Of a DNA stretch of 34,320 nucleotides, positions 25,001 through 33,527 are shown in pieces. The stretch is from an uncultured Bacillota bacterium (GTDB lineage Bacteria; Bacillota_I; Bacilli_A; Culicoidibacterales; ZOR0006): the NCBI GenBank assembly GCA_945956935.1, contig CAMFJD010000019.1, positions 1-34,320 of the forward strand, given 5' to 3'. The notes below the pieces were generated by a model. That model had not been told where the DNA came from and made no database searches. It saw only the letters and a list, made by a program, of their open reading frames with translations. Both the position numbers and the translations under genes were made by a program. Numbering within the stretch: position 1 is the stretch's first letter; each line of letters opens with the position of its first letter.

Positions 25001-26953
25001 TTACATTACCCGTTTAAACCATTTCTCAATTTCATATTGTCGATGCTGAACAATAATTGGTCTCCCATGTGGACAATTGTATGGTTGCTCGCACTCGCTC
25101 AATTGTTGAATTAATATTTGCATTTCATGAATAGAAAGCGAATGGTTTGCCTTAATCGATTTTTTACAACTTTGCATAATTGCTGCAGCTTCTTGTAGCT
25201 TTACACTATCAATCGTACGTTGTTGTAGTAGCAATTCAAACATCGCATCCATATAGATTTGTTCCTCACCAATTGGAATAAATGTCGGAAGCGCTCGTAC
25301 AATAAATGATTGTACACCAAAAGATTCAGCAATTACACCTACCTTAGCTAACATGTCTAACTGTTCACTTAAAAAGTGAAAATCAACTGCAGATACTTCT
25401 AAAGTTAACGGAACGAGTAATAATTGTGTTTGAATCGTGCGCTGCTGTAATGCATGCATAAACTGTTCATACTTAATTCGCTCTTGAGCTGCATGTTGAT
25501 CAATCAAATAAAAGAGACCTTCTCCTTGAGCTAAAATATATGTTCCAAATAATTGTCCAATAACTTGCATCATTGGTAGCTCATGTCCTATTTGTTTCTG
25601 CTCTTGTACAAGAGCTTTTGCTATTTGCTCTTGTTCATATGTAGCAATTTGCTGCTGAGTCACAATAGTTAACACTCGCTTTTCACCTGCAGGTTCAAAC
25701 ACAGTATATACGTCAAATAGTTGATCACTCATAACTAAAGAAGCAATAGACGCGTTCTGATCGATGGTCTGTTCCATTTTCTGATTATCTGTAGCTATCT
25801 CATGTATGAATCTCTCTGCATCGCTTGTTAAATCATCTGTTTTTGGTGGTATATACGCTTGAATTGCTTGTGCAACTTCCATTTTTGATGGTCCATTCGG
25901 CTGCCAAAACTGCGTCTGATTTGTTTGCTTTGCTACCTTTTTAGACTGCTGTTCAATTGTTGGAATAAGTGAATACTGTTGTATTTGCTGACGAATTGTA
26001 TCTTTGACTAATTGTTGTAATGCGGCTTCTTGACTCAAACGTACTTCTAATTTCGCTGGGTGTACATTTACATCAAGCAATGTCGGATCCATTGTGATAT
26101 GTAAAACAACAATTGGAAAACGGCTTTCATGAATCATTGTATAATATGCCTCGATAATCGCTCGTTGTATAGCATAATTTTTAATCACACGTCCGTTAAT
26201 AACAATTGTCATTGCATTACGATTTGTTTTTTGATGCTCTGGTAACGCTGCAATTCCACTGATTTTCACTTCATCAGTTCCACCTTCAAATATTACAGCC
26301 GTTTTAGCCATTTGTAATGTATATGCCGTTGCTAATACATGTCTCAGCTCCCCATTACCTGAACTTTGGAATAGCATACGCCCATTATGTTGTAATCTCA
26401 ATCGTAATTGTGGCTGTGCCAATGCTGTTTTAGTCACATAATCTAAAATATGATTCATTTCCGTCGTGGTACTTTTTAAATACTTCAATCGAGCTGGTGT
26501 ATTATAAAATAACTGTTCAACACGAATGACCGTTCCTTTTTTTGCCGCATGTGTTGCGTGTTCTTGTAATTTACCACCATGAATAACAACCTTCGTTCCT
26601 TCATCACCAACTGATGTCTGCATCGTAACTTTAGCAATTGCTGCAATCGATGGCAATGCTTCACCACGAAATCCTAATGTTTCAATATGAAAAAGACCAT
26701 ACTCATCTTTTAACTTACTTGTTGCGTGACGCTCAAAAGCATATAAAGCATCATTATACTCCATACCTTTTCCATTATCACTGACTTGAATTAATTTGGT
26801 ACCTGCTTGTTCAATAGTAATCTCAACAACTGTCGCTTGTGCATCAATTGCATTTTCAACAAGTTCTTTCACAACGCTCGCTGGCCGCTCAATAACTTCT
26901 CCAGCTGCAATTTTATTCGCTAATTGTTCACTCATTCTTTGAATAACTGGCAT
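25001..26953 (-). CDS. mutL: DNA mismatch repair protein MutL
   Basis: A 650-aa MutL. The N-terminal GHKL ATPase shows VVKELVENAIDAQAT, DNGKGM and GFRGEALPSIAAI. The linker is low-complexity and Gln-rich. The C-terminal domain has the endonuclease motif DQHAAQERIKYE starting at residue 485, plus ACK-like QSCKKSIKANHS and CPHGRPIIV near the end. It therefore belongs to the nicking MutL class found in bacteria without MutH. AAAGGAG lies about 8 nt before the ATG. An extended -10 (TGATACAAT) lies 40 nt upstream, and a terminator separates it from mutS. Confidence 0.96.
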   Translation of the reverse strand: MPVIQRMSEQLANKIAAGEVIERPASVVKELVENAIDAQATVVEITIEQAGTKLIQVSDNGKGMEYNDALYAFERHATSKLKDEYGLFHIETLGFRGEALPSIAAIAKVTMQTSVGDEGTKVVIHGGKLQEHATHAAKKGTVIRVEQLFYNTPARLKYLKSTTTEMNHILDYVTKTALAQPQLRLRLQHNGRMLFQSSGNGELRHVLATAYTLQMAKTAVIFEGGTDEVKISGIAALPEHQKTNRNAMTIVINGRVIKNYAIQRAIIEAYYTMIHESRFPIVVLHITMDPTLLDVNVHPAKLEVRLSQEAALQQLVKDTIRQQIQQYSLIPTIEQQSKKVAKQTNQTQFWQPNGPSKMEVAQAIQAYIPPKTDDLTSDAERFIHEIATDNQKMEQTIDQNASIASLVMSDQLFDVYTVFEPAGEKRVLTIVTQQQIATYEQEQIAKALVQEQKQIGHELPMMQVIGQLFGTYILAQGEGLFYLIDQHAAQERIKYEQFMHALQQRTIQTQLLLVPLTLEVSAVDFHFLSEQLDMLAKVGVIAESFGVQSFIVRALPTFIPIGEEQIYMDAMFELLLQQRTIDSVKLQEAAAIMQSCKKSIKANHSLSIHEMQILIQQLSECEQPYNCPHGRPIIVQHRQYEIEKWFKRVM

Positions 26954-26989
26954 TTCACTACTCCTTTCGCTTATATTTCTGTATGTTTC

Positions 26990-26998
26990 ATTGTATCA
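26990..26998 (-). promoter_or_regulatory. Candidate extended -10 promoter of mutL
   Basis: TGATACAAT on the minus strand, an extended -10 box without a good -35. It lies between the mutS terminator and mutL. Confidence 0.4.
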
Positions 26999-27037
26999 CA
27001 TTTCTACACCTACTACAGTGATATCTGTTAAAACTGC

Positions 27038-27086
27038 AAAAAACCATCAATGTTCCAATATTAATTAAATACGGGAATACTGATGA
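27038..27086 (-). terminator. Terminator of mutS
   Basis: ACCATCAATGTTCC (27043-27056) pairs with GGAATACTGATGAT (27073-27086 region) with one mismatch and wobble pairs, followed on the minus strand by six Ts. It lies just after the mutS stop. Confidence 0.75.
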
Positions 27087-27097
27087 TTTCTTACATC

Positions 27098-29722
27098 CTA
27101 TTTTTTATTCATCGCTGCTTGTTGTAAGTCATAAAGTATTTGCTGAGCCTGTAATGGGTTCAATTCTAAAACATTTAACGATTGTAATTGTGAAATAATA
27201 GGTGACTGTTTTTCAACAATCACTTCAACTGGTACTTCTCGTATGGGTGTCGATAATGTCTCAGGGGCATCAAAAAATGACATTTGCTTCTTACCACGTC
27301 GCCGCTTTGGCTGTTGTACTACTACTTGATTTCCACCTTGCTCTAAGGTTGCTAAGATAACATTTGCTCTAGTAATTACGGCATCTGGCAAGTGTGCTAA
27401 TTTAGCGACATGAATTCCATAACTTTTATCCGCTGTTCCATGTTTTATCTTATGTAAAAAGACAATATGTTGATCTTCTTCAATCGCACTCACATGAATA
27501 TTTTGTAACTGATGCAATGTTTTATCTAAGATAGTCAATTCGTGATAGTGAGTTGAAAATAATGTTTTTGCACCAACATTATCATGAATATATTCTAAAA
27601 TTGCTTGCGCAATTGCCATTCCATCGTATGTCGATGTTCCACGTCCAATTTCATCTAATAAAATTAAACTCTGTTTCGTTGCTTGTTGAAGTGCGTTATT
27701 CACTTCCATCATTTCAATCATAAATGTGCTTTGCCCACTAAATAAATCATCACTTGCACCTATTCTTGTAAAAATACGATCAAAAATCGGAATATTTGCT
27801 TGATTTGCTGGTACAAAACAACCGATTTGAGCCATAATAGCAATCATTGCGACTTGACGCATATAGGTTGATTTTCCAGCCATGTTAGGTCCTGTAATTA
27901 ATAAAATTTGTTTTGTTTCATCCATTTCGCAATCATTTTCTACATATGCATGTGTACCGATGACATGCTCTACGACTGGGTGTCGCCCATCACATACTTT
28001 CAATACACCTTCAGTGTTCAATTGTGGACGTGTGTAGCCATAATTTTCACTCACAGTTGCAAATGCCTGATACACATCAATTGTTGCAACATGTGTTGCT
28101 AATTGTTGCAATCGTTGTAAGTAGGGTTGAATTTTTTGACGCAATTCTAAAAACAGTTGATATTCAAGCTGAACAATCTTCTCTTCTGCTTGTAAAATAA
28201 TTGTTTCCATTTCTTTCAACTCAGGAGTAATATAACGTTCTGCGTTTGCTAAAGTTTGCTTTCGTTCATATCGACTATTTTCTGGTATTTGACCTATATT
28301 TGCTTTCGTGACTTCTAAATAGTATCCAAAAATACGGTTATATCCTACTTTTAAATTTTTAATTCCTGTCGCTTCACGTTCTTGTTGCTCCAATTGTGCC
28401 AACCAGGTTTTTCCATTACGTCTGGCATCTCGATATTGGTCAAGCTGATTATCATAACCATCTGCAATAATATCACCCTCTTTGAGTGAAAGACTTGGTT
28501 GCTCTAAAACCGCTCGCGTTAACAATTCACATAGTTCTGGACACTCATCAAGTTGTTCGAGTAATTGTATCGAAATTTGTTCAGGAAGTTGATTCAAAAC
28601 ATACGTAATTCCTGGTATTTGTTGTAACGACCACCGTAATTGTGCTAAATCACGTGCATTTGCACTCCCATATGAAATACGACCAACAAGTCGCTCTAAA
28701 TCATATACATTTTTCAATACATCTTTTAATTCGGCACGTACAATTACATCTTCTAAAAATGCAGCTACCATGTCCAAACGATGAGATATAACCCCTTCAT
28801 CGACAAGTGGGCGTTCTAGCCATGTACGGAGTAGTCGTGCTCCCATGGCCGTATGTGTCTTATCTAATAACCAAAGTAATGAGCCTTGTTTACTACTATT
28901 CCGTAATGTTTGTGTCAATTCTAAATTTCGTTTTGAGTAAATATCCATTTGTAAATATTGATCTGATTCAACCACTTGAACCGGTTGAAAATAATCGAGT
29001 GCCCGCTTTTGTGTTTTCATAATATATGTCCACAAGCGTTGAACTGCACCCATCAATTCATTTGGAATCGCTCGCACGAGTTCTGATGGCACATTTGCTG
29101 ATACATCACAATAAGAAACAGTCATGCGATAATTTTGCTGTACTGCTTCGTAAATATGTAGCGGTAATGATTCACTAACAACTAGCTCTTTGACATCCAA
29201 TCCAAGCACTTCATTCGCTAAACTCGTTGCTGTCGCATGAATGAAACCAGCATATATTTTTCCAATTGAAATATCAGCATATGCTATAGCAAATTGATTC
29301 CCGCATTGGTCAACAGCTAATAAGTAATTACTTTTTTCATCTGATAGACTTTCTTGTGTCATAACTGTTCCAGGTGTTATAACTTGAACAACATCACGTT
29401 TCACTAATTTCTTCCCTTGCCCTGCTTCTTCAACCTGTTCACAAACGGCAACTTTATAACCTTTATCAATGAGTTTCTCAATATATGTCTGTGCTGAGTG
29501 ATACGGTACTCCACACATGGGTACTTTCTCACTTCCTCCCGCCTCACGACCAGTTAAAGCAATTTCTAATTCTTGACTCGCTTTCAATGCATCATCAAAA
29601 AACATTTCATAAAAGTCACCAAGTCGGAAAAATAAAAAAGCATCCTGGTAATTAGCCTTTATCTGTAAATATTGTTGCATCATTGGTGTATACATACTTG
29701 TATCCTCTGGAATACTTGACAT
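27098..29722 (-). CDS. mutS: DNA mismatch repair protein MutS
   Basis: An 874-aa mismatch-recognition ATPase. The mismatch-binding Phe-x-Glu is F37-Y38-E39 in GDFYEMF. Domains follow in the usual order: connector, core/clamp, then the ATPase. The ATPase has Walker A GPNMAGKST from residue 611, DLFSGQSTFMIEM, Walker B LILLDEIGRGTSTYDG and FSTHYHEL. The C-terminal tail is lysine-rich then short and helical. The open frame extends 39 codons further, but AGGAGG sits 7 nt before the ATG at 29722, and the extension is not MutS-like. Perfect TATAAT at 29784-29789. Confidence 0.97.
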   Translation of the reverse strand: MSSIPEDTSMYTPMMQQYLQIKANYQDAFLFFRLGDFYEMFFDDALKASQELEIALTGREAGGSEKVPMCGVPYHSAQTYIEKLIDKGYKVAVCEQVEEAGQGKKLVKRDVVQVITPGTVMTQESLSDEKSNYLLAVDQCGNQFAIAYADISIGKIYAGFIHATATSLANEVLGLDVKELVVSESLPLHIYEAVQQNYRMTVSYCDVSANVPSELVRAIPNELMGAVQRLWTYIMKTQKRALDYFQPVQVVESDQYLQMDIYSKRNLELTQTLRNSSKQGSLLWLLDKTHTAMGARLLRTWLERPLVDEGVISHRLDMVAAFLEDVIVRAELKDVLKNVYDLERLVGRISYGSANARDLAQLRWSLQQIPGITYVLNQLPEQISIQLLEQLDECPELCELLTRAVLEQPSLSLKEGDIIADGYDNQLDQYRDARRNGKTWLAQLEQQEREATGIKNLKVGYNRIFGYYLEVTKANIGQIPENSRYERKQTLANAERYITPELKEMETIILQAEEKIVQLEYQLFLELRQKIQPYLQRLQQLATHVATIDVYQAFATVSENYGYTRPQLNTEGVLKVCDGRHPVVEHVIGTHAYVENDCEMDETKQILLITGPNMAGKSTYMRQVAMIAIMAQIGCFVPANQANIPIFDRIFTRIGASDDLFSGQSTFMIEMMEVNNALQQATKQSLILLDEIGRGTSTYDGMAIAQAILEYIHDNVGAKTLFSTHYHELTILDKTLHQLQNIHVSAIEEDQHIVFLHKIKHGTADKSYGIHVAKLAHLPDAVITRANVILATLEQGGNQVVVQQPKRRRGKKQMSFFDAPETLSTPIREVPVEVIVEKQSPIISQLQSLNVLELNPLQAQQILYDLQQAAMNKK

Positions 29723-29783
29723 CTTACATCCTCCTATTTTCTCTTTGTTTAAATAATTACTTAAAATAGTTATATTCATATTT

Positions 29784-29789
29784 ATTATA
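29784..29789 (-). promoter_or_regulatory. Candidate -10 box of mutS
   Basis: Perfect TATAAT on the minus strand, about 60 nt before the start codon, directly after the upstream terminator. No clear -35 box. Confidence 0.4.
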
Positions 29790-29806
29790 TCATGTTTAAA
29801 ACTATT

Positions 29807-29833
29807 AAAAAAGAAGCCCGCATTTTGCCGGCT
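29807..29833 (-). terminator. Terminator of the protease gene
   Basis: AGCCCGC (29815-29821), loop ATTTT, GCCGGCT (29827-29833), one mismatch in the stem, then a minus-strand T-run. Confidence 0.75.
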
Positions 29834-29850
29834 CCTCATTCTATTGATAA

Positions 29851-30714
29851 TTAAGATACAAAATATGTCATTGCTCCATCGCTTCCAGCAACAACCCCTA
29901 AATACGCTCCGTCACTTCCAATAACAATACTCCCAGAATCGCCAAATGACACCCCTGCATTCACAGCATTAATCGTTGATTCTAAAGAATTATCACCTAC
30001 ATTTAATTGTGTCGAACCATTCCCCAACACCGTAACCGTACCAATTTCTTGAGTGACAATTATTGCACTTACTGCCCCGTTTAAACGAGAATAAATCGTG
30101 ACATTTTCTCCTGCAATAGCTGCACGTTTATATAAATGAGTCGCTTGAGTGTTTGGATGATCGACAGTAAGAATTGCAAAATCTTTTCCAGGTACATTTT
30201 GACTAACCGTAGCATAAAAACTTTCACCTGTTGCTATTAATTGAATCGATGATGATGATAACGCGCAATGACTCGCTGTAACTATCTCATTGGGATTAAT
30301 GAAAAAACCGCTACAGCCTTGATTCACAGTTACATGACCTGCATCTACAAAAGATAATGTCGGTACAACAACTTCTGTCTCTAGTTGTTCTTCGTTACTT
30401 TCACTCTTCACTTGCAATTGCTGTTCTGTTTCTGTAGTGTTAGGCTCTGTAAGTGTTTCTGCAGCTCGCATGGCTTGTTCTTGCACATGCACTTGTTGTT
30501 CAGCTATAGCTTGTTTTTGTGCCTGTTTTTGTGCCTCTCCAATAGCAACTACTTTTGCTGTTGCCATTGTTTCCAAGTCACTTTGCTGATTTTCAACTCG
30601 TTGCGTTATTTCTTTAGCAACAGCTTCATGATTGTTAGTTAGCAAAATATTACCAACGAATACACCTACAGTCATCACTATAACCAAACTAATTTTTTTT
30701 AATGATTTATTCAA
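29851..30714 (-). CDS. Secreted trypsin-like serine protease
   Basis: A 287-aa exported protease of the chymotrypsin fold (S1-like). An N-terminal hydrophobic helix (about 8-26) is a signal peptide or anchor. A Gln/Glu-rich probable coiled-coil stalk follows (about 33-115), then the catalytic domain. The triad is His149 in VTASHC, Asp178 in GKDFAIL and Ser260 in GDSGS. Cys134 and Cys150 (in GCSG and SHCA) match the conserved Cys pair that bridges the histidine loop in chymotrypsin-like enzymes; these are the only two cysteines in the protein. AAGGAG lies 9 nt before TTG at 30714; the frame's GTG seven codons earlier contains that site, so I use TTG. Own promoter and terminator. Substrate unknown. 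Confidence 0.85.
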   Translation of the reverse strand: MNKSLKKISLVIVMTVGVFVGNILLTNNHEAVAKEITQRVENQQSDLETMATAKVVAIGEAQKQAQKQAIAEQQVHVQEQAMRAAETLTEPNTTETEQQLQVKSESNEEQLETEVVVPTLSFVDAGHVTVNQGCSGFFINPNEIVTASHCALSSSSIQLIATGESFYATVSQNVPGKDFAILTVDHPNTQATHLYKRAAIAGENVTIYSRLNGAVSAIIVTQEIGTVTVLGNGSTQLNVGDNSLESTINAVNAGVSFGDSGSIVIGSDGAYLGVVAGSDGAMTYFVS

Positions 30715-30740
30715 TAAAATCCGCTCCTTTTTCACTTTTT

Positions 30741-30768
30741 AGTATAACTTATCCATTGAATTTGTCAC
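30741..30768 (-). promoter_or_regulatory. Promoter of the protease gene
   Basis: Minus strand GTGACA (30763-30768), 16 nt, TATACT (30741-30746): 5 of 6 matches in each box. Confidence 0.65.
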
Positions 30769-30845
30769 CAAAAATATATTTTTTATCTTCACGTTCATTA
30801 TACATTCAGATAAATTAAAAAAAAAGCTATTTGTGACTATTTTAA

Positions 30846-30885
30846 AATTAAAAAGTAGTTATCAAACATTCATGATAACTACTTT
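30846..30885 (-). terminator. Terminator of trmB
   Basis: A 13-bp perfect stem (30852-30864 with 30873-30885) around an 8-nt loop, followed on the minus strand by TTTTTAATTTT. Confidence 0.85.
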
Positions 30886-30902
30886 AATTACAGTATTCAA
30901 TA

Positions 30903-31580
30903 TTATTCTTCCTCACACAACATCGTTTGGCATATCTGTACCTGATTCACAAAATGTGCCTCTAGTCGGTAAATAGGGTGGCCTTTTTTCGAAAACCGTG
31001 CTTCATATTCAGTCATGATATTCCCTTCATACTCTGAATTGTGTAAGTCAAGACTCATAAAATCATACTTCATCCCATAATTTGCCATGCTCATTAACGA
31101 ATATTCAAATAAACTGCGATTATCTGTTTTAAAATGAATAGCACCGAAATCGGTAATTGTTTCGTACTGTTTCAAGAAGTTTTCATGCGTCAATCGACGT
31201 TTCGCATGTTTTTTCTTTGGCCATGGATCCGAGAAATTCAAATAAACTAAATCTACTTCTCCACGAGCAAACATTTCATCGAGTTGTTCTGCATCAACTC
31301 GAACAAGGCGTAAGTTTGGTAATGGATTTTTCATCAAGCGTTCTAATGCATTAATTAAAACACTGTCCATTTTTTCAATTCCTAAGTAATTGATTTGTGG
31401 ATTTGCTTGTGCCATCCCATATAAAAAGCGCCCACGTCCCATACCAACTTCAATATGAAGTGGTTGATTTTTTTCAAAAATTTGTTGCCAACTTCCGCGG
31501 TGATCTTTTGGCTCAGGAATTACATAGTGTGGATTATTATTAATTGTCTCTTTTGCATGAGGTACATTTCTTAAACGCAT
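30903..31580 (-). CDS. trmB: tRNA (guanine-N7-)-methyltransferase
   Basis: Methylates G46 of tRNA using S-adenosylmethionine. The 225-aa protein has the SAM motif [20 protein letters not shown], the catalytic signature [16 protein letters not shown] and the late [11 protein letters not shown]. The ATG at 31580 follows AAAGG by 9 nt; a TTG three codons earlier is possible but less likely. Stand-alone, with its own terminator. Confidence 0.96.
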   Translation of the reverse strand: MRLRNVPHAKETINNNPHYVIPEPKDHRGSWQQIFEKNQPLHIEVGMGRGRFLYGMAQANPQINYLGIEKMDSVLINALERLMKNPLPNLRLVRVDAEQLDEMFARGEVDLVYLNFSDPWPKKKHAKRRLTHENFLKQYETITDFGAIHFKTDNRSLFEYSLMSMANYGMKYDFMSLDLHNSEYEGNIMTEYEARFSKKGHPIYRLEAHFVNQVQICQTMLCEEE

Positions 31581-31660
31581 ACTCTCCAACCTTTCTGGTC
31601 ATTGTCATTGTTATTTCACTGAAAATTTTTCATCAACCGTATCGTATCTCATTTATCATG

Positions 31661-31698
31661 AAAAAACAAGGGAAAAGCCTTTATTATTTCGCTTGTTT
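31661..31698 (-). terminator. Probable terminator of coaX
   Basis: AAACAAG (31664-31670) pairs with CTTGTTT (31692-31698), with a minus-strand T-run. One arm lies within the coaX 3' end. The loop is long, so support is moderate. Confidence 0.5.
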
Positions 31699-32463
31699 CT
31701 TCTTGTTTAAACAATAAATCGTTAATAATCCTTCTAACAATAAATTTTCATCAATAAAATCAATCTGTGTCGTATGTTCAGCAATAACACCTGCCTGTCC
31801 ACCTGTCGCCACAACTCGACATGGTTTTGGAACCTCTTGTAAGATTTCACTGACAATTCGATCAATCAATCCAGCATATCCATATACTAATCCTGATTGC
31901 ATCGCATGTACTGTGTTTGTTCCTATTGCTTTTGGTGGTGCATTTAATTCAATTCGCGGTAATTGAGCCGCATTTCCAGACAAAGCATTCATCGCAACAT
32001 GAATACCTGGTGCAATTGCACCCCCTAAATATTCTCCTTTATTAGTCACAACCGTTACCGTTGTCGCTGTTCCCATATCAACAATGACTAATGTTTCATG
32101 GTATTTATGGTATGCTCCTGCTGCTGTTACAACAAGATCTGCGCCACTTGACTTTGGATTATCAATTTTCATATTAATTCCTGTCTTTAATCCACTCCCA
32201 ACAACCATCGGCTCACAGTACAAATATTTATCTACAAACCAGAGAATATGTTGTAATGCATCTGGTACAACACATGAAATGATGACGTCATCAATTTCTT
32301 GAAACTCTAATTGTTTAAACAAAAATAATGAATGTATCTTCGCTCCGTATTCATCTGAGGTTCTTTTCACATCTGTTGATAATCGCCAATTAGCAATCAT
32401 CTCATTCCCATCAAATATTCCGATAACAGTATTTGTATTTCCAATATCAAAAGCTAATAACAT
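31684..32463 (-). CDS. coaX: Type III pantothenate kinase
   Basis: Phosphorylates pantothenate, the first step of coenzyme A synthesis. The 259-aa protein has the ASKHA-fold motifs of CoaX: N-terminal phosphate motif FDIGNTNTVIGIF, GADLVVTAAGA, the DMGTATTVTVV motif and GGAIAPGIHVAMNAL, with TGG near the end. GGAGGG lies 7 nt before the ATG at 32463; an earlier in-frame ATG lacks support. TGATACAAT, an extended -10 like that of mutL, lies about 30 nt upstream. Its presence argues against a typical type I PanK lactobacillus or streptococcus. Confidence 0.95.
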   Translation of the reverse strand: MLLAFDIGNTNTVIGIFDGNEMIANWRLSTDVKRTSDEYGAKIHSLFLFKQLEFQEIDDVIISCVVPDALQHILWFVDKYLYCEPMVVGSGLKTGINMKIDNPKSSGADLVVTAAGAYHKYHETLVIVDMGTATTVTVVTNKGEYLGGAIAPGIHVAMNALSGNAAQLPRIELNAPPKAIGTNTVHAMQSGLVYGYAGLIDRIVSEILQEVPKPCRVVATGGQAGVIAEHTTQIDFIDENLLLEGLLTIYCLNKKKQAK

Positions 32464-32531
32464 ATTTTTTCCCTCCATTATTTGCTTTTCCATTGTATCA
32501 AAAAAAAGCGATTTCGCCTATTATCGATACA

Positions 32532-32558
32532 CAAAAAAAGCCCGTATACATACGGGCT
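32532..32558 (-). terminator. Terminator of mscL
   Basis: A strong GC-rich hairpin, AGCCCGTAT / ATACGGGCT (32539-32547 and 32550-32558), with a minus-strand run of seven Ts. Confidence 0.92.
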
Positions 32559-32564
32559 ACATAT

Positions 32565-32942
32565 TTATGCTTGTTTTTTGAGTAATTCTCGGATTTCTTT
32601 TAACACGGCTAATTCATCACTATCAGGTGTCGGTTCAGCAGGCTGTTCTTTTTTGAAGTGATTAATTCCACGAATAATTAAGAACAAAAATAATGCAATA
32701 ATCAAAAAGTTAATAACTGCCATAATAAGCGCCCCGTATTGGAATGTCACCTCACCAAGTGTAACACTTAAATCTGCTAATGCAATTCCACCAGTTAAAA
32801 ATCCAATAATTGGACTCAATAAGTTATTTACTACAGCATCGATAATAGCTTTAAATGCAGCACCCATAATTACCGCAATCGATAAATCAATAACATTTCC
32901 TTTGAGTGCAAAATCCTTAAATTCTTGAAAAAATGTTTTCAT
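32565..32942 (-). CDS. mscL: Large-conductance mechanosensitive channel
   Basis: Emergency osmotic-release channel that opens under membrane tension. The 125-aa length is typical. It has the amphipathic N-terminus (FFQEFKDFALKGNVIDLSIA), TM1 with VIMGAAFKAIIDAVVNNLLSP, a short loop, TM2 (about 68-92) and a charged helical tail (LKEIRELLKK). AGAGGG lies 8 nt before the ATG. Own terminator. I could not place a convincing promoter in the T-rich region upstream. Confidence 0.96.
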   Translation of the reverse strand: MKTFFQEFKDFALKGNVIDLSIAVIMGAAFKAIIDAVVNNLLSPIIGFLTGGIALADLSVTLGEVTFQYGALIMAVINFLIIALFLFLIIRGINHFKKEQPAEPTPDSDELAVLKEIRELLKKQA

Positions 32943-33182
32943 CTGTCAATCCCTCTTTCACATCGTTTTTTTGTCATTCATGACTTGCCCTTACAAAAGT
33001 TTTTTTGTGATTTTACTTTAGCTTAAAAAGTTGATAAAGTAAACATTTTTACGGATTTTTGATGGATATTTTATGGGTTTTTTCAAAAAAGTTGAAAAAA
33101 AAATCTATCTTCTCATAGAAATTAAACTTTTTTTCACTATCCTATTCCTCCCTTATTTTTTGTAAAAAACAACTATTTTTTC
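32943..33182. other. mscL upstream region, AT-rich
   Basis: Roughly 240 nt of T-rich (plus strand) DNA with no gene seen. It presumably carries the mscL promoter, but only weak matches are visible (for example TTTACT-17 nt-TAAAGT on the minus strand). Confidence 0.3.
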
Positions 33183-33210
33183 TTGTTTTTCCATGCAAAA
33201 GCGTTATAAT
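33183..33210 (+). promoter_or_regulatory. Promoter of the 68-aa gene
   Basis: TTGTTT (33183-33188), 16 nt, perfect TATAAT (33205-33210), followed by a strong AAAGGAGGA ribosome binding site. Confidence 0.7.
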
Positions 33211-33241
33211 AAAAATACATAAAACAAAGGAGGAATATTTT

Positions 33242-33448
33242 ATGGCAAAATCATCAAATAAAAAACATTATTCTACAGCATATCAACAAAAGCTCACTGC
33301 TTTTGCACCAACTACTCCAGAACCATTTGTATTAGATACTGAGAAAAAAGTGAAGTTAGCAGCCTTTGTTGCCGCTACTAGTGCTGCAACTACTCTTGTT
33401 ATCGGGGGAGCTTTTGTTGCTGTAAAACACTTCTTGAAATCCGAGTAA
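33242..33448 (+). CDS. Small single-pass membrane protein, unknown
   Basis: A 68-aa protein I do not recognise. A polar, Lys/Ser/Thr-rich N-terminal half (about 1-36) precedes one hydrophobic helix (about 39-61, AAFVAATSAATTLVIGGAFVAV) and a short basic tail (KHFLKSE). That makes a tail-anchored or single-pass arrangement. The ribosome binding site AAAGGAGG and a good promoter lie just upstream and a strong terminator just downstream, so it is very likely expressed as a monocistronic message. Lies between mscL and the chitin-binding protein gene. Confidence 0.8.
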   Translation: MAKSSNKKHYSTAYQQKLTAFAPTTPEPFVLDTEKKVKLAAFVAATSAATTLVIGGAFVAVKHFLKSE

Positions 33449-33483
33449 CTATTTTATACTAGAATTATAATGTATAACATAAC

Positions 33484-33526
33484 AAAAAAGACTTTGATGG
33501 AATTAATTCCACTAAAGTCTTTTTTT
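33484..33526. terminator. Bidirectional terminator
   Basis: AAAAAAGACTTT (33484-33495) pairs with AAAGTCTTTTTT (33514-33525), with a further TGGAA/TTCCA pairing inside. It serves the 68-aa gene and the convergent chitin-binding protein gene. Confidence 0.9.
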
Positions 33527-33527
33527 G

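Noticed and set aside
29723-29839. 39-codon N-terminal extension of MutS
   Set aside because: Not MutS-like, runs through the promoter and ends at the terminator; a strong ribosome binding site favours the internal start at 29722.
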